The notes under the pieces: generated by a model
Seen by the model: only the letters and a program-made list of their open reading frames with translations
What the model was told of the DNA's origin: nothing
Database searches by the model: none
In this document: positions 7,266 to 15,608 of the stretch, one piece after another
Position numbering within the stretch: position 1 is the first letter of the stretch
How the letters are laid out: every line of letters starts with the position of its first letter
Made by a program: the position numbers and the translations under genes
Source of the DNA: UBA4644 sp964646225
Lineage (GTDB): Bacteria > Bacillota > Clostridia > Oscillospirales > Butyricicoccaceae
Direction: 5' to 3'
Length of the DNA: 47,668 nucleotides
Assembly: GCA_964646225.1 (NCBI GenBank)
Contig: CAZYAD010000008.1
Span: 1 to 47,668, forward strand

Positions 7266-8336
7266 TTACAGAATCCGCAATTCCTTGGGGGCAAGGGTCA
7301 AATTCCGCTTGCCTTCGGCCCCGAGATAGACCATATCCTCGATCCGGACGCCGAATTTCCCCGGCAGGTAGATGCCCGGCTCGATGGTGATCACATTGCC
7401 CTGCACAAAGGGGCGGGGATAGCCCTTGGAGGCCCGGGGATTTTCGTGGATGTTCAGTCCCAGGCTGTGGCCCAGACCGTGGCCGAAATAGGGGCCGTAG
7501 CCGGCCTGCTCGATCACATCCCGGGCGGCCTTGTCCACCTCGCTGCCGGGGACTCCCACGGCCAGCGCCTCGATGCCCGCCAGCTGGGCCCGCAGGACGG
7601 TGTCGTAGACCTTTTTCATCTCATCGGTGGCATAGCCCACGGCGAAGGTGCGGGTCATATCGCTGTGATAGCCCCCCACCATGGCGCCGAAATCGATGGT
7701 GACAAAGTCGCCGGCCTCGATCTTCTTGTCGCCGGGGGTGCCATGGGGCAGACTGCTCTTGGCGCCCGAAACAAAGATGGTCTGGAAGGACACGCCGGTA
7801 GAGCCCAGGCGGGCCATGCGGTAGTCCAGCTCGGCGGCAACCTCACGCTCCACCGCGCCGGGACGGATCAGGGGGAGGATCTCCTCCAGCGCCTGCTCGG
7901 CGATGCGCTGGGCGGCCACGATGCGCTGGATCTCTGCTTCCTCCTTGACCTCCCGCAGCTCGGCGAAGGCTTCTCCTGCGGCAATCAGCTCTGCCTGCAC
8001 GGCCGCCGTATAGCGGGTATGGGTGCTGACCGTCATGTCCTGATCCTCGAACAGCAGCCGCCGGAGACCCTTTTCGGCGCACAGCTGCTGCACGCACTGG
8101 GGATAGCTGACATCGGGCTGGATCACCTGATAGCCCCAGGGGGCCACGGCCTTTTCGGCGGCCTCGATATAGCGGGAATCGGTAAAGCAGAAGCCCTGAC
8201 CGTCGGCGGTCACCAGCACCATGCCCTCCAGGCCGACAAAGCCGGTGGCGTAGCAGAGATTTTCGGCCTCGGTAATGAGGACGCCGTCACAGTCCAGCCG
8301 TTTGGCCATGGCGGCCAGCTTATTCAGTCGTTCCAT
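7266..8336 (-). CDS. Xaa-Pro aminopeptidase (M24 family)
   Basis: Metallo-aminopeptidase that removes the N-terminal residue preceding proline. The 356-residue product has a creatinase-like N-domain (LIFED-type QDMTVSTHTRY region) and a pita-bread catalytic domain. Its metal ligands are visible: DFVTIDFGAMVGGYHSDMTRTF (two Asp), GHGLGHSLGLNIHE (His), ITIEPGIY (Glu) and VRIEDMV (Glu). The start ATG at 8336 follows AGGAGGAAACTAC; the open frame upstream is not conserved. Pairing with efp, which deals with proline-rich translation, is a recurrent arrangement in Firmicutes. Confidence 0.94.
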   Translation of the reverse strand: MERLNKLAAMAKRLDCDGVLITEAENLCYATGFVGLEGMVLVTADGQGFCFTDSRYIEAAEKAVAPWGYQVIQPDVSYPQCVQQLCAEKGLRRLLFEDQDMTVSTHTRYTAAVQAELIAAGEAFAELREVKEEAEIQRIVAAQRIAEQALEEILPLIRPGAVEREVAAELDYRMARLGSTGVSFQTIFVSGAKSSLPHGTPGDKKIEAGDFVTIDFGAMVGGYHSDMTRTFAVGYATDEMKKVYDTVLRAQLAGIEALAVGVPGSEVDKAARDVIEQAGYGPYFGHGLGHSLGLNIHENPRASKGYPRPFVQGNVITIEPGIYLPGKFGVRIEDMVYLGAEGKRNLTLAPKELRIL

Positions 8337-8490
8337 AGTAGTTTCCTCCTGTATTGTCTGGTTGTTGGTTTTGAAATGGGATAACGGCGGGGGTTGCGGC
8401 CCCGAGCCCCGCAGCGTCTGAATGTCCGCCCGGCAAGGGCTGCGCAGGATAACGGAAGCAAATGCGCTGGCAGAAAAAGGACAAGCCCGC

Positions 8491-9348
8491 TCAGTCGGTG
8501 AGGGCGGCGACAAAGGTCTGCTTCATCCGAAGGGCATCCTCGGCCTGAGTGCCTGCCGACTCGCAGATGATCCGGGGCGTCAGCCGCCGCTGTGCCAGCA
8601 GCTTTGCCAGCGGCCCGAACTCCGGCCCGTACTCCGTATCCGCAAAGGTCAGATGCCGCACCTCGCCGCCGGGGCCGAACTCGATCTTGCTGAAATGGGC
8701 ATGGAAATTTTGAGCCCGTTCCCCGCCCAGCCGGTTTTCCAGCAGCGACAGCAGGTCGGCAAAGGCCTCGCTGCTGTTCATGCCGCCCCGGGTGCGGGCA
8801 TTGAGATGGCCAAAATCGATGCAGGGCAGCAGCCGCTCGTCCAGCTGACAGATGCGGCAGACCTCCGGCCCATCCCCCAGCACATTGATCTTGCCCATGG
8901 TCTCGATGCACATCCGCACATGGGCCAGTCCGGCGCTTTCCAGCGTCTGAAGCGCCTCGCGCAGGTTCAGCAGGGTGTGGGCCATGGCGGTCTCGCGCTC
9001 CATGCCCGAAAGGCCGCCGCAGTGTACCACGATGCGGTCGCCGCCCATCCAGTCGCAGACGCGGGCCGATTTGAGGATATAATCGCAGTTCTTTTCCACC
9101 CGCTCCGGGCTGTCGCCCGACAGGTTGATATAATACGGGGCGTGGAGGGACATGACGATGCCCTGCTCCGCTGCCGCCGCGCCGATGGCCCGGGCGGTCT
9201 CCTCCCCGATGTTGATGCCCCGGCCGCACTGGTACTCGTAGCAGTCCAGGCCCAGCTCCCGCAGCCATTTGGGGGCATGGATGCTGCCCTTGTATTCCCG
9301 GGTGAAGCGGTCACTGTTGCCGGCGGGGCCAAAAAGCGGTCTTTCCAT
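8491..9348 (-). CDS. Endonuclease IV-like TIM-barrel protein (AP endonuclease family 2)
   Basis: Probably an apurinic/apyrimidinic endonuclease in base-excision repair. The 285-residue TIM barrel shows a full set of candidate metal ligands in endonuclease IV order: SLHAPYYINL, VVHCGG, CIETMGK, CIDFGHLNARTRG, NFHAHFSKIEF and the final ICES. The start is uncertain. ATG at 9348 gives the usual MxxxLFGPAGNS opening, whereas GTG at 9357 would overlap the yqeG stop as GTGA and could be translationally coupled. Sugar-phosphate isomerases share the fold, but the histidine-rich ligand set favours DNA repair. Confidence 0.8.
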   Translation of the reverse strand: MERPLFGPAGNSDRFTREYKGSIHAPKWLRELGLDCYEYQCGRGINIGEETARAIGAAAAEQGIVMSLHAPYYINLSGDSPERVEKNCDYILKSARVCDWMGGDRIVVHCGGLSGMERETAMAHTLLNLREALQTLESAGLAHVRMCIETMGKINVLGDGPEVCRICQLDERLLPCIDFGHLNARTRGGMNSSEAFADLLSLLENRLGGERAQNFHAHFSKIEFGPGGEVRHLTFADTEYGPEFGPLAKLLAQRRLTPRIICESAGTQAEDALRMKQTFVAALTD

Positions 9349-9353
9349 AGCGG

Positions 9354-9839
9354 TCACGGCCTTTCTCTGCGGAAGGGCAGCTCAGCCAACCGCCGCAGTC
9401 CGAAATACCACAGGTAGGTATCGGTGGATTCCACCAGGATGCCCTTGCAGCCGAACCGGCGGGCACCCCATATATCGGTGAAGATCTGATCCCCCACCAG
9501 CGCCAGCTTTTCCGGCGGAAGGCCCAACTGCGCCGCCGCCCGACGGAAGCCGCCCACGGCGGGCTTTTTGGCCAGATTCTGCCAGGGCAGCTCCACCGCC
9601 TCGGCAAAGGCGCGCACACGGTGCCGGTGCCGGTTATTGGAAAGGATATACAGGGCAATGCCCTGCCGGCGCAGGGCCGCCATCCAGTCCAGCACCGGAC
9701 GGGAGGGCATGGCGTCACGGGTCTGCATCAGCGTGCCGTCGATATCCAGCAGCAGGGCCTCAACCCCCAGCTGCCGCAGCAGCTGCGGGGTGATCGCCGT
9801 TACATCGGGCAAAAACACATGAGGAAAGGGCAATGGCAT
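9354..9839 (-). CDS. YqeG-family HAD IIIA phosphatase
   Basis: Haloacid dehalogenase-type phosphatase; YqeG proteins usually sit near GTPase YqeH or shikimate genes, and their substrate is uncertain. The 161-residue product has motif I ALLLDIDGTLMQT (canonical DxDxT; many YqeG proteins have DLDNTL), motif II in YILSNNRHRHR, the lysine of KKPAVGGFRRA and motif III in LVGDQIFTDIWGAR. The ATG at 9839 is preceded by AGGAG at 7-8 nt; the longer open frame upstream lacks family similarity. It is first in a two-gene operon with the endonuclease-IV-like gene and has a promoter at 9952-9981. Confidence 0.87.
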   Translation of the reverse strand: MPLPFPHVFLPDVTAITPQLLRQLGVEALLLDIDGTLMQTRDAMPSRPVLDWMAALRRQGIALYILSNNRHRHRVRAFAEAVELPWQNLAKKPAVGGFRRAAAQLGLPPEKLALVGDQIFTDIWGARRFGCKGILVESTDTYLWYFGLRRLAELPFRRERP

Positions 9840-9951
9840 AAGCAGGCTCCTGTCGGAATAGAGTATGGCTGTCAAGGCACCGCGTTGCCGGGGCCTTTGG
9901 CCCATCCGGCCGTTCCGGCAGGCGGGGAAGCCATCTTGGATCGTAAGGCTT

Positions 9952-9981
9952 ATTGTATCATATTTGCATGGCAACTGACAA
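9952..9981 (-). promoter_or_regulatory. Promoter of the yqeG operon
   Basis: On the minus strand TTGTCA (9976-9981), an 18-bp spacer and TACAAT (9952-9957). It overlaps the leader of the divergent gene at 9996, so the two units may interfere with each other. Confidence 0.65.
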
Positions 9982-9995
9982 GAGGTGAGTCCATC

Positions 9996-10787
9996 ATGTG
10001 GGAAAAAACCAAGGGATTTCTGGCGGTGACGGCACAGGATGCCCGGGCCGGCGAGGGGCTGGGGGTACCCTGCGTCTGTCTGTACTACCGCATCGGGGAA
10101 AAAGGCACGCTCCAGCGGGCGCAGCTGCCGCTTTCCGGCCGGGGCGGGCTTCTGGGCATTTATGATGGCGGCGGGCTGGCCGCCGCGCAGCCAGAGCGGC
10201 TGGCCCGGGATCTTCAGTCGGAATGCGCCCGCTGGGGCTTTGGCGGGGTGGTGCTGGACTTTTCGCCGCCGGAGGAGGGGCTTTCACGGCTGGAGGCGCT
10301 GTGCGGCGCACTGAGCCGGATGCAGGTGCGGTATTTCCTCTCGGAGGGACTGGCGGCCTGGGGCGGCGAGGACGCGCCGGTGATCGTTCCGGCGGCGGTG
10401 AGCGGCGGCAGCTTTGCCCAGGTGCTGGAGGCGCTTTGCAGCCGTTGGGGTGCGCAGCGCCTGTGTGTGGATCTGGTACGCGCGTGCAGTGATTTTCCCA
10501 TGCCCACCCATGACCCGGACGGCACGGCGCTCTCGCCGGAGGCCTTCCGCAGGCTGCAGGAGACCTATCAGCCCCAGAGCTTTTTCTCCGATCGGCTGTG
10601 CTGCAAATACTTTACCTATCGCAGGCAGAACGGCAGCGCCCATTTTGTCCTGTTTGACGACGCCCAGACCGCCGCCCGCAAGCTTTCGCTGATCTGCGAG
10701 GCGGGCATCGGCCATGTGTTTCTTCTATACAGCGAATGGGGCCGGGAGGCGGGAGAACTGCTGGCGGGACAGCCGCCGCGGAGGTGA
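9996..10787 (+). CDS. Uncharacterised protein, possible TIM-barrel/glycosidase-like
   Basis: I do not recognise this family. The 263-residue product has no signal peptide or membrane segment. Alternating beta/alpha character is suggested by RWGFGGVVLDFSPPEE, QVRYFLSEGLAAW, APVIVPAAVSGGSF, QRLCVDLVRACSDFPMP and GIGHVFLLYSEW. The GxxGVVLDF and VDLVRACSDFPMP strands resemble catalytic strands of GH18-like barrels, but the DxxDxE motif is absent, so enzymatic function is doubtful. AGAGGTGAG precedes the ATG at 7 nt. It is monocistronic, followed by a strong terminator, and divergent from yqeG. The ORF is real, judging by codon use and ribosome binding site; the function is open. Confidence 0.75.
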   Translation: MWEKTKGFLAVTAQDARAGEGLGVPCVCLYYRIGEKGTLQRAQLPLSGRGGLLGIYDGGGLAAAQPERLARDLQSECARWGFGGVVLDFSPPEEGLSRLEALCGALSRMQVRYFLSEGLAAWGGEDAPVIVPAAVSGGSFAQVLEALCSRWGAQRLCVDLVRACSDFPMPTHDPDGTALSPEAFRRLQETYQPQSFFSDRLCCKYFTYRRQNGSAHFVLFDDAQTAARKLSLICEAGIGHVFLLYSEWGREAGELLAGQPPRR

Positions 10788-10827
10788 GGCTGGTGCGCCG
10801 GGGGCGGCGCAGGAGGTTTTGAGGGCA

Positions 10828-10872
10828 AAAGCAAGGGCCCGCCGTGGAAGCGGCGGGCCCTTGCTTTGAAAT
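10828..10872 (+). terminator. Strong hairpin terminator
   Basis: AAAGCAAGGGCCCGCC (10828-10843) pairs perfectly with GGCGGGCCCTTGCTTT (10852-10867), a 16-bp stem. The U-tract is short and merged into the stem; A-rich arms also allow function on the opposite strand. Confidence 0.8.
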
Positions 10873-10971
10873 AAGAAAAAAGGAAAAGAGAGATAAAAGG
10901 AAGAATTCAATTCGGTTTGACAGGTACGATCATAGCATATTCCGGTGGAAAAGTTGTTGCCGAATCGTAAA

Positions 10972-11136
10972 CATTGCTTGAACTTTTCGGCCAGAGGCTC
11001 CGGCCTGCGGGCCGGTTTTTGCCGGATTTTCTGCGGAAAATCCGGCGGGTCGGGGTGTTTTTGACCATAATCACACAGATCACGGCCAAAAACAAATTGG
11101 TAAGCAAAGCTGCCAGAGCGTCAGCTTTGGCTTTTT
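10972..11136 (+). repeat. Structured intergenic repeat, family 2 copy A
   Basis: Two conserved hairpins are present. GCCGGATTTTC/GAAAATCCGGC is an 11-bp stem with a TGCG loop (11021-11046). CAAAGCTG/CAGCTTTG (11105-11112 and 11122-11129) is followed by GCTTTTT. The same order of blocks occurs at 25020-25169. The rest of the 480-bp gap (10788-11269) holds the terminator at 10828, an A-rich stretch without coding signal and the promoter at 11201. Confidence 0.65.
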
Positions 11137-11200
11137 GACAAGCTGGAAGGGCGGAGCCCTTTCTTTTTTCATGAAGCGCCGCGGAATTTGACGAAGGGAC

Positions 11201-11229
11201 TGGAAAGCCGGAGAAAACCGTGCTATAAT
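11201..11229 (+). promoter_or_regulatory. Extended -10 promoter of the phosphoglucomutase gene
   Basis: TGCTATAAT (11221-11229) is a perfect -10 with a TGn extension. The -35 (TGGAAA at 11201-11206, 17-bp spacer) is weak, as expected for an extended -10 promoter. The predicted leader is about 34 nt. Confidence 0.65.
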
Positions 11230-11269
11230 ACGGTCAATTCCAGCCTTTTTGCAGAAAGGAGTCTGCCTT

Positions 11270-12970
11270 ATGCCGCAAAACACGGATTATCTCCGCTGGC
11301 GGGAGGCCCCCGTCCTGACCCGGGAGCAGCGGGACGAGCTGGCCGCCCTCTCTGACCCGGAGGAGATCAACGACCGTTTTTACCGCACCCTTGCCTTTGG
11401 CACCGCCGGGCTGCGGGGCGTGATGGGCATGGGTCTGAACCGGATGAACGAATACATCATCCGTCAGGCCACCACCGCCTTTGCCCAGGTGATCCTGGAG
11501 GCCGGTTCCGCCCGGAAGGGCGTTTGCGTCTGCTACGACTGCCGGATCAACTCGGCATTTTTCGCGCAGGAGGCCGCCCATGTGCTGCGCTGCATGGGCA
11601 TCCCGGTCTATCTGTTCCGCCAGTGCCGGCCCACGCCGCAGCTGAGCTTTGCCGTGCGGCACTTTGACGCGGCCGCCGGAATCAATGTCACCGCCAGTCA
11701 CAACCCCAAGCGCTACAACGGCTACAAGGTCTACTGGGCCGGAGGGGCCCAGCTGCCCACCGAAATGGCCCAGCGGGTGGCCGAAAAAATGACTGCCATC
11801 GACCCGCTGGCTCCCCGGATGGAAAGCCCCGACCCCGCCTCCCTCACCTGGCTGGAGGAGGATTTTGACCGGCTGTACATACAGGCGGTGCAGAAGTGCT
11901 CCATCGCACCGGAGCTGCTGGCCGGGCAGCCGGACATGGGCATCGTCTATACCGCCTTTCACGGCGTGGGCGGCTTTATCGTCCCGCAGGTGCTGGAGGA
12001 GGCCGGCGCCCGACGGCTGTATTCCGTGCCGGAGCAGCTGAAGCCCGACGGCACCTTTCCCACGGTGGCCAGCCCCAACCCGGAGGAGCCTGCCGGGTTT
12101 GCCATGGCCATCGCCCTGGCAAAGGAGACGGGGGCCGAGCTGTGCGTGGGCACCGACCCGGACTCTGACCGGGTGGGCATCGTGGTGCGGGACGGCAGGG
12201 GCGAATATGTCCCCGTTTCCGGCAACCGCACCGGTGCGCTGCTGCTGCATTACATTCTGACGGTGGGCGGACAGAAGGGTCTGCTGCCCCCCAACCCCGC
12301 GCTGGTCAAGACCATCGTCACTTCCGCCCTGCCGGAGGTCATCGCCCTGGATCACGGCGCGGCCTGCTTCAACACCTTTACCGGCTTCAAGTACATGGCC
12401 CAGCAGGTGTCTATGCTGGAGCAGGAGGGCAAATACCGGTATGTGCTGGCCTATGAGGAGAGCTACGGCTACATGATCGGCGACCACGCCCGGGACAAGG
12501 ACGGCGTGGTGGCGGCGCTGCTTCTGTGCGAGATGGCGGCCTGGTACCGCAGCCGGGGCATGACCGTTCTGGACGGGCTCCGGGAGCTGGAGGCCCGCTA
12601 CGGCGGCTACGGCGAGGTCACCCGCAGCGTCATGCTGCCGGGGCAGGACGGCATGGAGCGCATGGCGGCCATGATGTCCGGGCTGCGGCGGAGGCCCTTT
12701 GCCTCCCTGCTGGACACCCCTGTCCGATGCTGGCTGGACTATGCCTCCGGCCTGCGGCACGAGGGCGGGCAGACCGCCCCTATGGCCCTTTCCGGCTCGG
12801 ATGTGCTTTGCTTTGAGCTGGAGACCGGCGAGCGGCTGGTGGTGCGGCCCTCGGGCACGGAGCCCAAGATCAAAATCTACGCCCTGATGCGGGGCGATAC
12901 CATGGAAGACGCCGACGCCCGCGCCCTGGCCTGCGCCCGGGCCGCTGAGGACGCCATCCTGGCTATTTGA
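11270..12970 (+). CDS. Phosphoglucomutase/phosphomannomutase (PgcA-like)
   Basis: Interconverts glucose-1-phosphate and glucose-6-phosphate (and possibly mannose or pentose phosphates) for cell-envelope sugar synthesis. The 566-residue product is an alpha-D-phosphohexomutase with all four domain signatures: FGTAGLRGVMGMGLNRMN near the N-terminus, phosphoserine loop VTASHNPKRYNGYKVYW, metal loop GTDPDSDRVGIV, sugar-specificity loop AYEESYGYMIGDHARDKDGV (the GEESxG variant) and phosphate-binding RPSGTEPKIKIY at the C-terminus. The ATG at 11270 follows AAGGAG at about 9 nt. The 566-aa length and EESYGY loop match the Gram-positive PgcA/PGM2 group rather than GlmM. A secreted-protein gene follows 19 bp downstream. 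Confidence 0.93.
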   Translation: MPQNTDYLRWREAPVLTREQRDELAALSDPEEINDRFYRTLAFGTAGLRGVMGMGLNRMNEYIIRQATTAFAQVILEAGSARKGVCVCYDCRINSAFFAQEAAHVLRCMGIPVYLFRQCRPTPQLSFAVRHFDAAAGINVTASHNPKRYNGYKVYWAGGAQLPTEMAQRVAEKMTAIDPLAPRMESPDPASLTWLEEDFDRLYIQAVQKCSIAPELLAGQPDMGIVYTAFHGVGGFIVPQVLEEAGARRLYSVPEQLKPDGTFPTVASPNPEEPAGFAMAIALAKETGAELCVGTDPDSDRVGIVVRDGRGEYVPVSGNRTGALLLHYILTVGGQKGLLPPNPALVKTIVTSALPEVIALDHGAACFNTFTGFKYMAQQVSMLEQEGKYRYVLAYEESYGYMIGDHARDKDGVVAALLLCEMAAWYRSRGMTVLDGLRELEARYGGYGEVTRSVMLPGQDGMERMAAMMSGLRRRPFASLLDTPVRCWLDYASGLRHEGGQTAPMALSGSDVLCFELETGERLVVRPSGTEPKIKIYALMRGDTMEDADARALACARAAEDAILAI

Positions 12971-12989
12971 AAAGGGAGGAAACCAAGCT

Positions 12990-13529
12990 ATGAACAGGAA
13001 CAAACGCGTCCCGCTGCTGCTGGCGGCTGCCGCGCTGGTGCTGGCAGCCGTGCTGATCGTCATCGCCGTGGGCAGCAGCGTGGGGCGGCGCAGCGAGACC
13101 GAGACGCTGCGGCAGTTTTATGCCGCCATGTATTCCGAGGACGGCGGCGGTATAGAGGCGCTCATCGACTGTCTGCCCCCCAGTCAGCAGGCGGCTTATT
13201 ATGACAGCATCACCATGGGCGGTACCAGCTTCAGCCAGCTGAACACCTGGCGGATGGAGCTGCTGCCGCTGGTGGGCAGCGAGATGCAGGTGGAGGTGGA
13301 GCTCCTCTCTGACCAGGCGGAGAGCGCCGGCGACCTTTCCATGATGAAGACCACCTATCCCGGCATCGACCGCTATCGCATGGTGGCCTTTCGTCTGACG
13401 GTCTCCGGCAGCGATGGCGCCGAGGACTTCCTCGGGGTCATGGGCCTGATCCATCAGGACAGCTGCTGGTACATGACCTCTGCCGACGCGGGGCTGAAGC
13501 GCGTGGTAAACGGCGAAAGCGCCCAATGA
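12990..13529 (+). CDS. Membrane-anchored extracytoplasmic protein of unknown function
   Basis: Function not recognised. The 179-residue product begins with a basic head and one membrane segment (residues 7-28, VPLLLAAAALVLAAVLIVIA), with no lipobox. An outside domain of about 145 residues follows (ETLRQFYAAMYSEDGGGIEALIDCLPPSQQ, then YRMVAFRLTVSGSDGAEDFLGVMGLIHQDSCWYM). The pattern of a short helical start, curved sheet and a final SCWYMTSAD strand suggests an NTF2-like fold, by inspection only. AGGGAGG precedes the ATG. The 19-bp gap from the phosphoglucomutase gene suggests co-transcription. Confidence 0.75.
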   Translation: MNRNKRVPLLLAAAALVLAAVLIVIAVGSSVGRRSETETLRQFYAAMYSEDGGGIEALIDCLPPSQQAAYYDSITMGGTSFSQLNTWRMELLPLVGSEMQVEVELLSDQAESAGDLSMMKTTYPGIDRYRMVAFRLTVSGSDGAEDFLGVMGLIHQDSCWYMTSADAGLKRVVNGESAQ

Positions 13530-13597
13530 GCCCCGGCGCGGGGCAATTCGGAACGACCCATTTTAATGAAATTGGGATAAAAGAAAGGATGAATCGC

Positions 13598-15325
13598 ATG
13601 AAACACCTGAAACGCATCTTCTGCCTGACGCTGTGTCTGGCACTGAGCGCCGCACTCAGCGTTGCCTGCTTTGCGCAGACCGAGGCCACCTGGGGCGATG
13701 TTCAGAAGGACAACTTTCTCCGTCTGACCTCCGCTGCCGCCTGGGAGCAGGGCACTGCGGAAAATGTCGTCGTCACCACCGAGGTGGGCGACGGCGCGCT
13801 GCGGCTGGCCGAGGGCCAGACCGAGGGCAGCTGGGTCTCCCCCGAGCTGACCGTTCCCGCCTTTGAGTACATGGTGTCCAGCTGGAGCGCCGACACCCCC
13901 GAGGGCACCTGGGTCGCCGTCAAGGCGCGGGTCTATGTGGATCTGCACGAGGCCTGGAGCGAGTGGCTGTCCTGGGGCAAGTGGAGCCCCTACATGAAGC
14001 GCAGCTCGGCCAACAGCTCCTGTGACCTGGCGGAGGTGGACACCGACACGCTGATAGTGCTGGGCAGCGACGGCGAGACCGCCTCCCGCATCCAGTTCCA
14101 GCTGGTGCTGCACTCTGACGACGCCGCCGTCACCCCCACCCTGCGGGATGTGAGCGCCACCCTGCGGAACACCCTGGAGGGCCAGGCCATCCCCGTGTAT
14201 CACGCCAACGAGGGCATGGAGCTGCCTGAGAAGGTGCTGCTGGACACTCCCGTTTATTCCCAGATGCGCCGCGACAGCGCCATCGGCAGCGTCATTTGCA
14301 GCCCCACCACCATGACCATGCTGCTGAACGACCGGAACAGCGGGCTGGATCTCTTCCCCGAGGAGTTGGCCCTGCGGGAGTATGACTTCAACTACGAGGG
14401 CTTTGGCAACTGGGCCTTTACCACCGCCATCGGCGGCAGCTACGGCTACAGCGTTTCCTGCCAGTACGCCGACCTGGATGTGGTGCGGCAGGAGCTGGCC
14501 TGCGGCCGCAGCGTGGGTATGTCTGTGACCTATTCCAGCTCTGCCGGCGGCAGCTACCCCTATCTGGAGAACGGCGCGGCCAACAGCACCGGCGGCCACC
14601 TGATTTCCATCGTGGGCTATGAGACCATCGACGGCGTGGAGTACTTCTACTCCAACGACGCTGCCGAGACCACCGATCTGCTGTGCGCCCATCGCCGCTA
14701 CCGCGCCGACCAGCTGGATGTGTGCTGGAGCAGCCGCATCGCCTATCTGGTCTCGGCCCAGCCCGAGGAGGGCGCCGGTCAGGCCGCGCCCCAGCGCATC
14801 CCCGCAACGCTGGAGGCCACCGATCAGAAGGATGTCTTCCGTCTGATGGCGGACGGCGAGGAGGTGCTGCTGAACAAGGCCTTCTCCAACAAGACCTCCG
14901 TGCTGGGCGGCGGCACTGCCTTCTTCATCGCTGACGATTCCGCCACCGATGCCATCCCCGAACCCGCCGAGATCACCACGGCCAACAGCGTTCTGCATTA
15001 TATCGGCGGCACCGGCCAGGGGCTGGTGTATATCAGCACCGGCAAGATGCAGGATCTGGGCATCACCTCCGGCACCTGCTATATCATCCTGAACAACGGC
15101 CCCACCTATGTGGCCAGCGTCACCTTCCCCGAGGCCGGGACTCCCGTGGATACCGAGACGCCTGATGATACCGCCGAGCCGGTGGAGACCCAGCCGGTGG
15201 AGGAGGAGCCCACCGTCTCTGACCCCGCCGAGACTTCCGGCTCCGTTAACCCCGCCATCATCGTGATCGGCGTGGTGATCGTGGCTGCTGCCGCTGTCAT
15301 CATCGTCAGATCCAGGAAGAAATAA
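13598..15325 (+). CDS. Secreted C39-like cysteine peptidase with C-terminal membrane anchor
   Basis: Predicted cell-surface cysteine peptidase or papain-fold protein of about 575 residues. It has a signal peptide (MKHLKRIFCLTLCLALSAAL, cleavage probably after SVACFA), a beta-rich N-terminal domain, then a Peptidase_C39_2-type domain. That domain begins at LLDTPVYSQM, has the putative catalytic cysteine in SVICSPTTMTMLLND, the histidine in GGHLISIVGYE and an asparagine/aspartate in YFYSNDAA. A beta domain, a Thr/Glu/Pro-rich stalk (TETPDDTAEPVETQPVEEEP) and a membrane helix with RSRKK tail follow. ATG at 13598 is preferred over 13589 because AAAGG then lies at correct spacing. Substrate unknown. 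Confidence 0.82.
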   Translation: MKHLKRIFCLTLCLALSAALSVACFAQTEATWGDVQKDNFLRLTSAAAWEQGTAENVVVTTEVGDGALRLAEGQTEGSWVSPELTVPAFEYMVSSWSADTPEGTWVAVKARVYVDLHEAWSEWLSWGKWSPYMKRSSANSSCDLAEVDTDTLIVLGSDGETASRIQFQLVLHSDDAAVTPTLRDVSATLRNTLEGQAIPVYHANEGMELPEKVLLDTPVYSQMRRDSAIGSVICSPTTMTMLLNDRNSGLDLFPEELALREYDFNYEGFGNWAFTTAIGGSYGYSVSCQYADLDVVRQELACGRSVGMSVTYSSSAGGSYPYLENGAANSTGGHLISIVGYETIDGVEYFYSNDAAETTDLLCAHRRYRADQLDVCWSSRIAYLVSAQPEEGAGQAAPQRIPATLEATDQKDVFRLMADGEEVLLNKAFSNKTSVLGGGTAFFIADDSATDAIPEPAEITTANSVLHYIGGTGQGLVYISTGKMQDLGITSGTCYIILNNGPTYVASVTFPEAGTPVDTETPDDTAEPVETQPVEEEPTVSDPAETSGSVNPAIIVIGVVIVAAAAVIIVRSRKK

Positions 15326-15334
15326 GCTTTTCTG

Positions 15335-15365
15335 TGCCCCGTCCGCTGCGGACGGGGCATTTTTT
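15335..15365 (+). terminator. Intrinsic terminator after the C39-like peptidase gene
   Basis: TGCCCCGTCC (15335-15344) pairs with GGACGGGGCA (15350-15359), followed by TTTTTT. Confidence 0.9.
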
Positions 15366-15448
15366 GACGGAGGAGGACGGCATCCCACATCGGTCCTTCT
15401 CCGGCAGCGCGGCTCCCGCCTTCTCTCTTTCAGCCCTGCCGGGTGGGC

Positions 15449-15492
15449 GTTTCTTTCCACCGGCGGCAAGGAACCAAAGGCCGCCGGTGGCT
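15449..15492 (+). repeat. Intergenic hairpin repeat, family 1 copy 2 (divergent)
   Basis: GTTTCTT (15449-15455) and AAGGAAC (15468-15474) can pair with one G-U. Overlapping them, CCACCGGCGGC (15457-15467) and GCCGCCGGTGG (15482-15492) form an alternative perfect 11-bp stem, so the two hairpins exclude each other. The rest of the 283-bp gap before the response-regulator gene has no coding signal. Confidence 0.5.
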
Positions 15493-15537
15493 CCCAGCTC
15501 CGATCCCGGAGGCCCCATCGCCCTTCGCAGGAAGGCC

Positions 15538-15566
15538 TTGCGGCGGAGGGCCTGCCGTGCTACAAT
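15538..15566 (+). promoter_or_regulatory. Promoter of the two-component system operon
   Basis: TTGCGG (15538-15543), a 17-bp spacer and TACAAT (15561-15566) with a TGC extension. It lies about 45 nt before the response-regulator ATG. Confidence 0.7.
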
Positions 15567-15608
15567 GAGGATACGCGGCTTTTTGCCGCAGACAGGAGGA
15601 CGCGGAAC

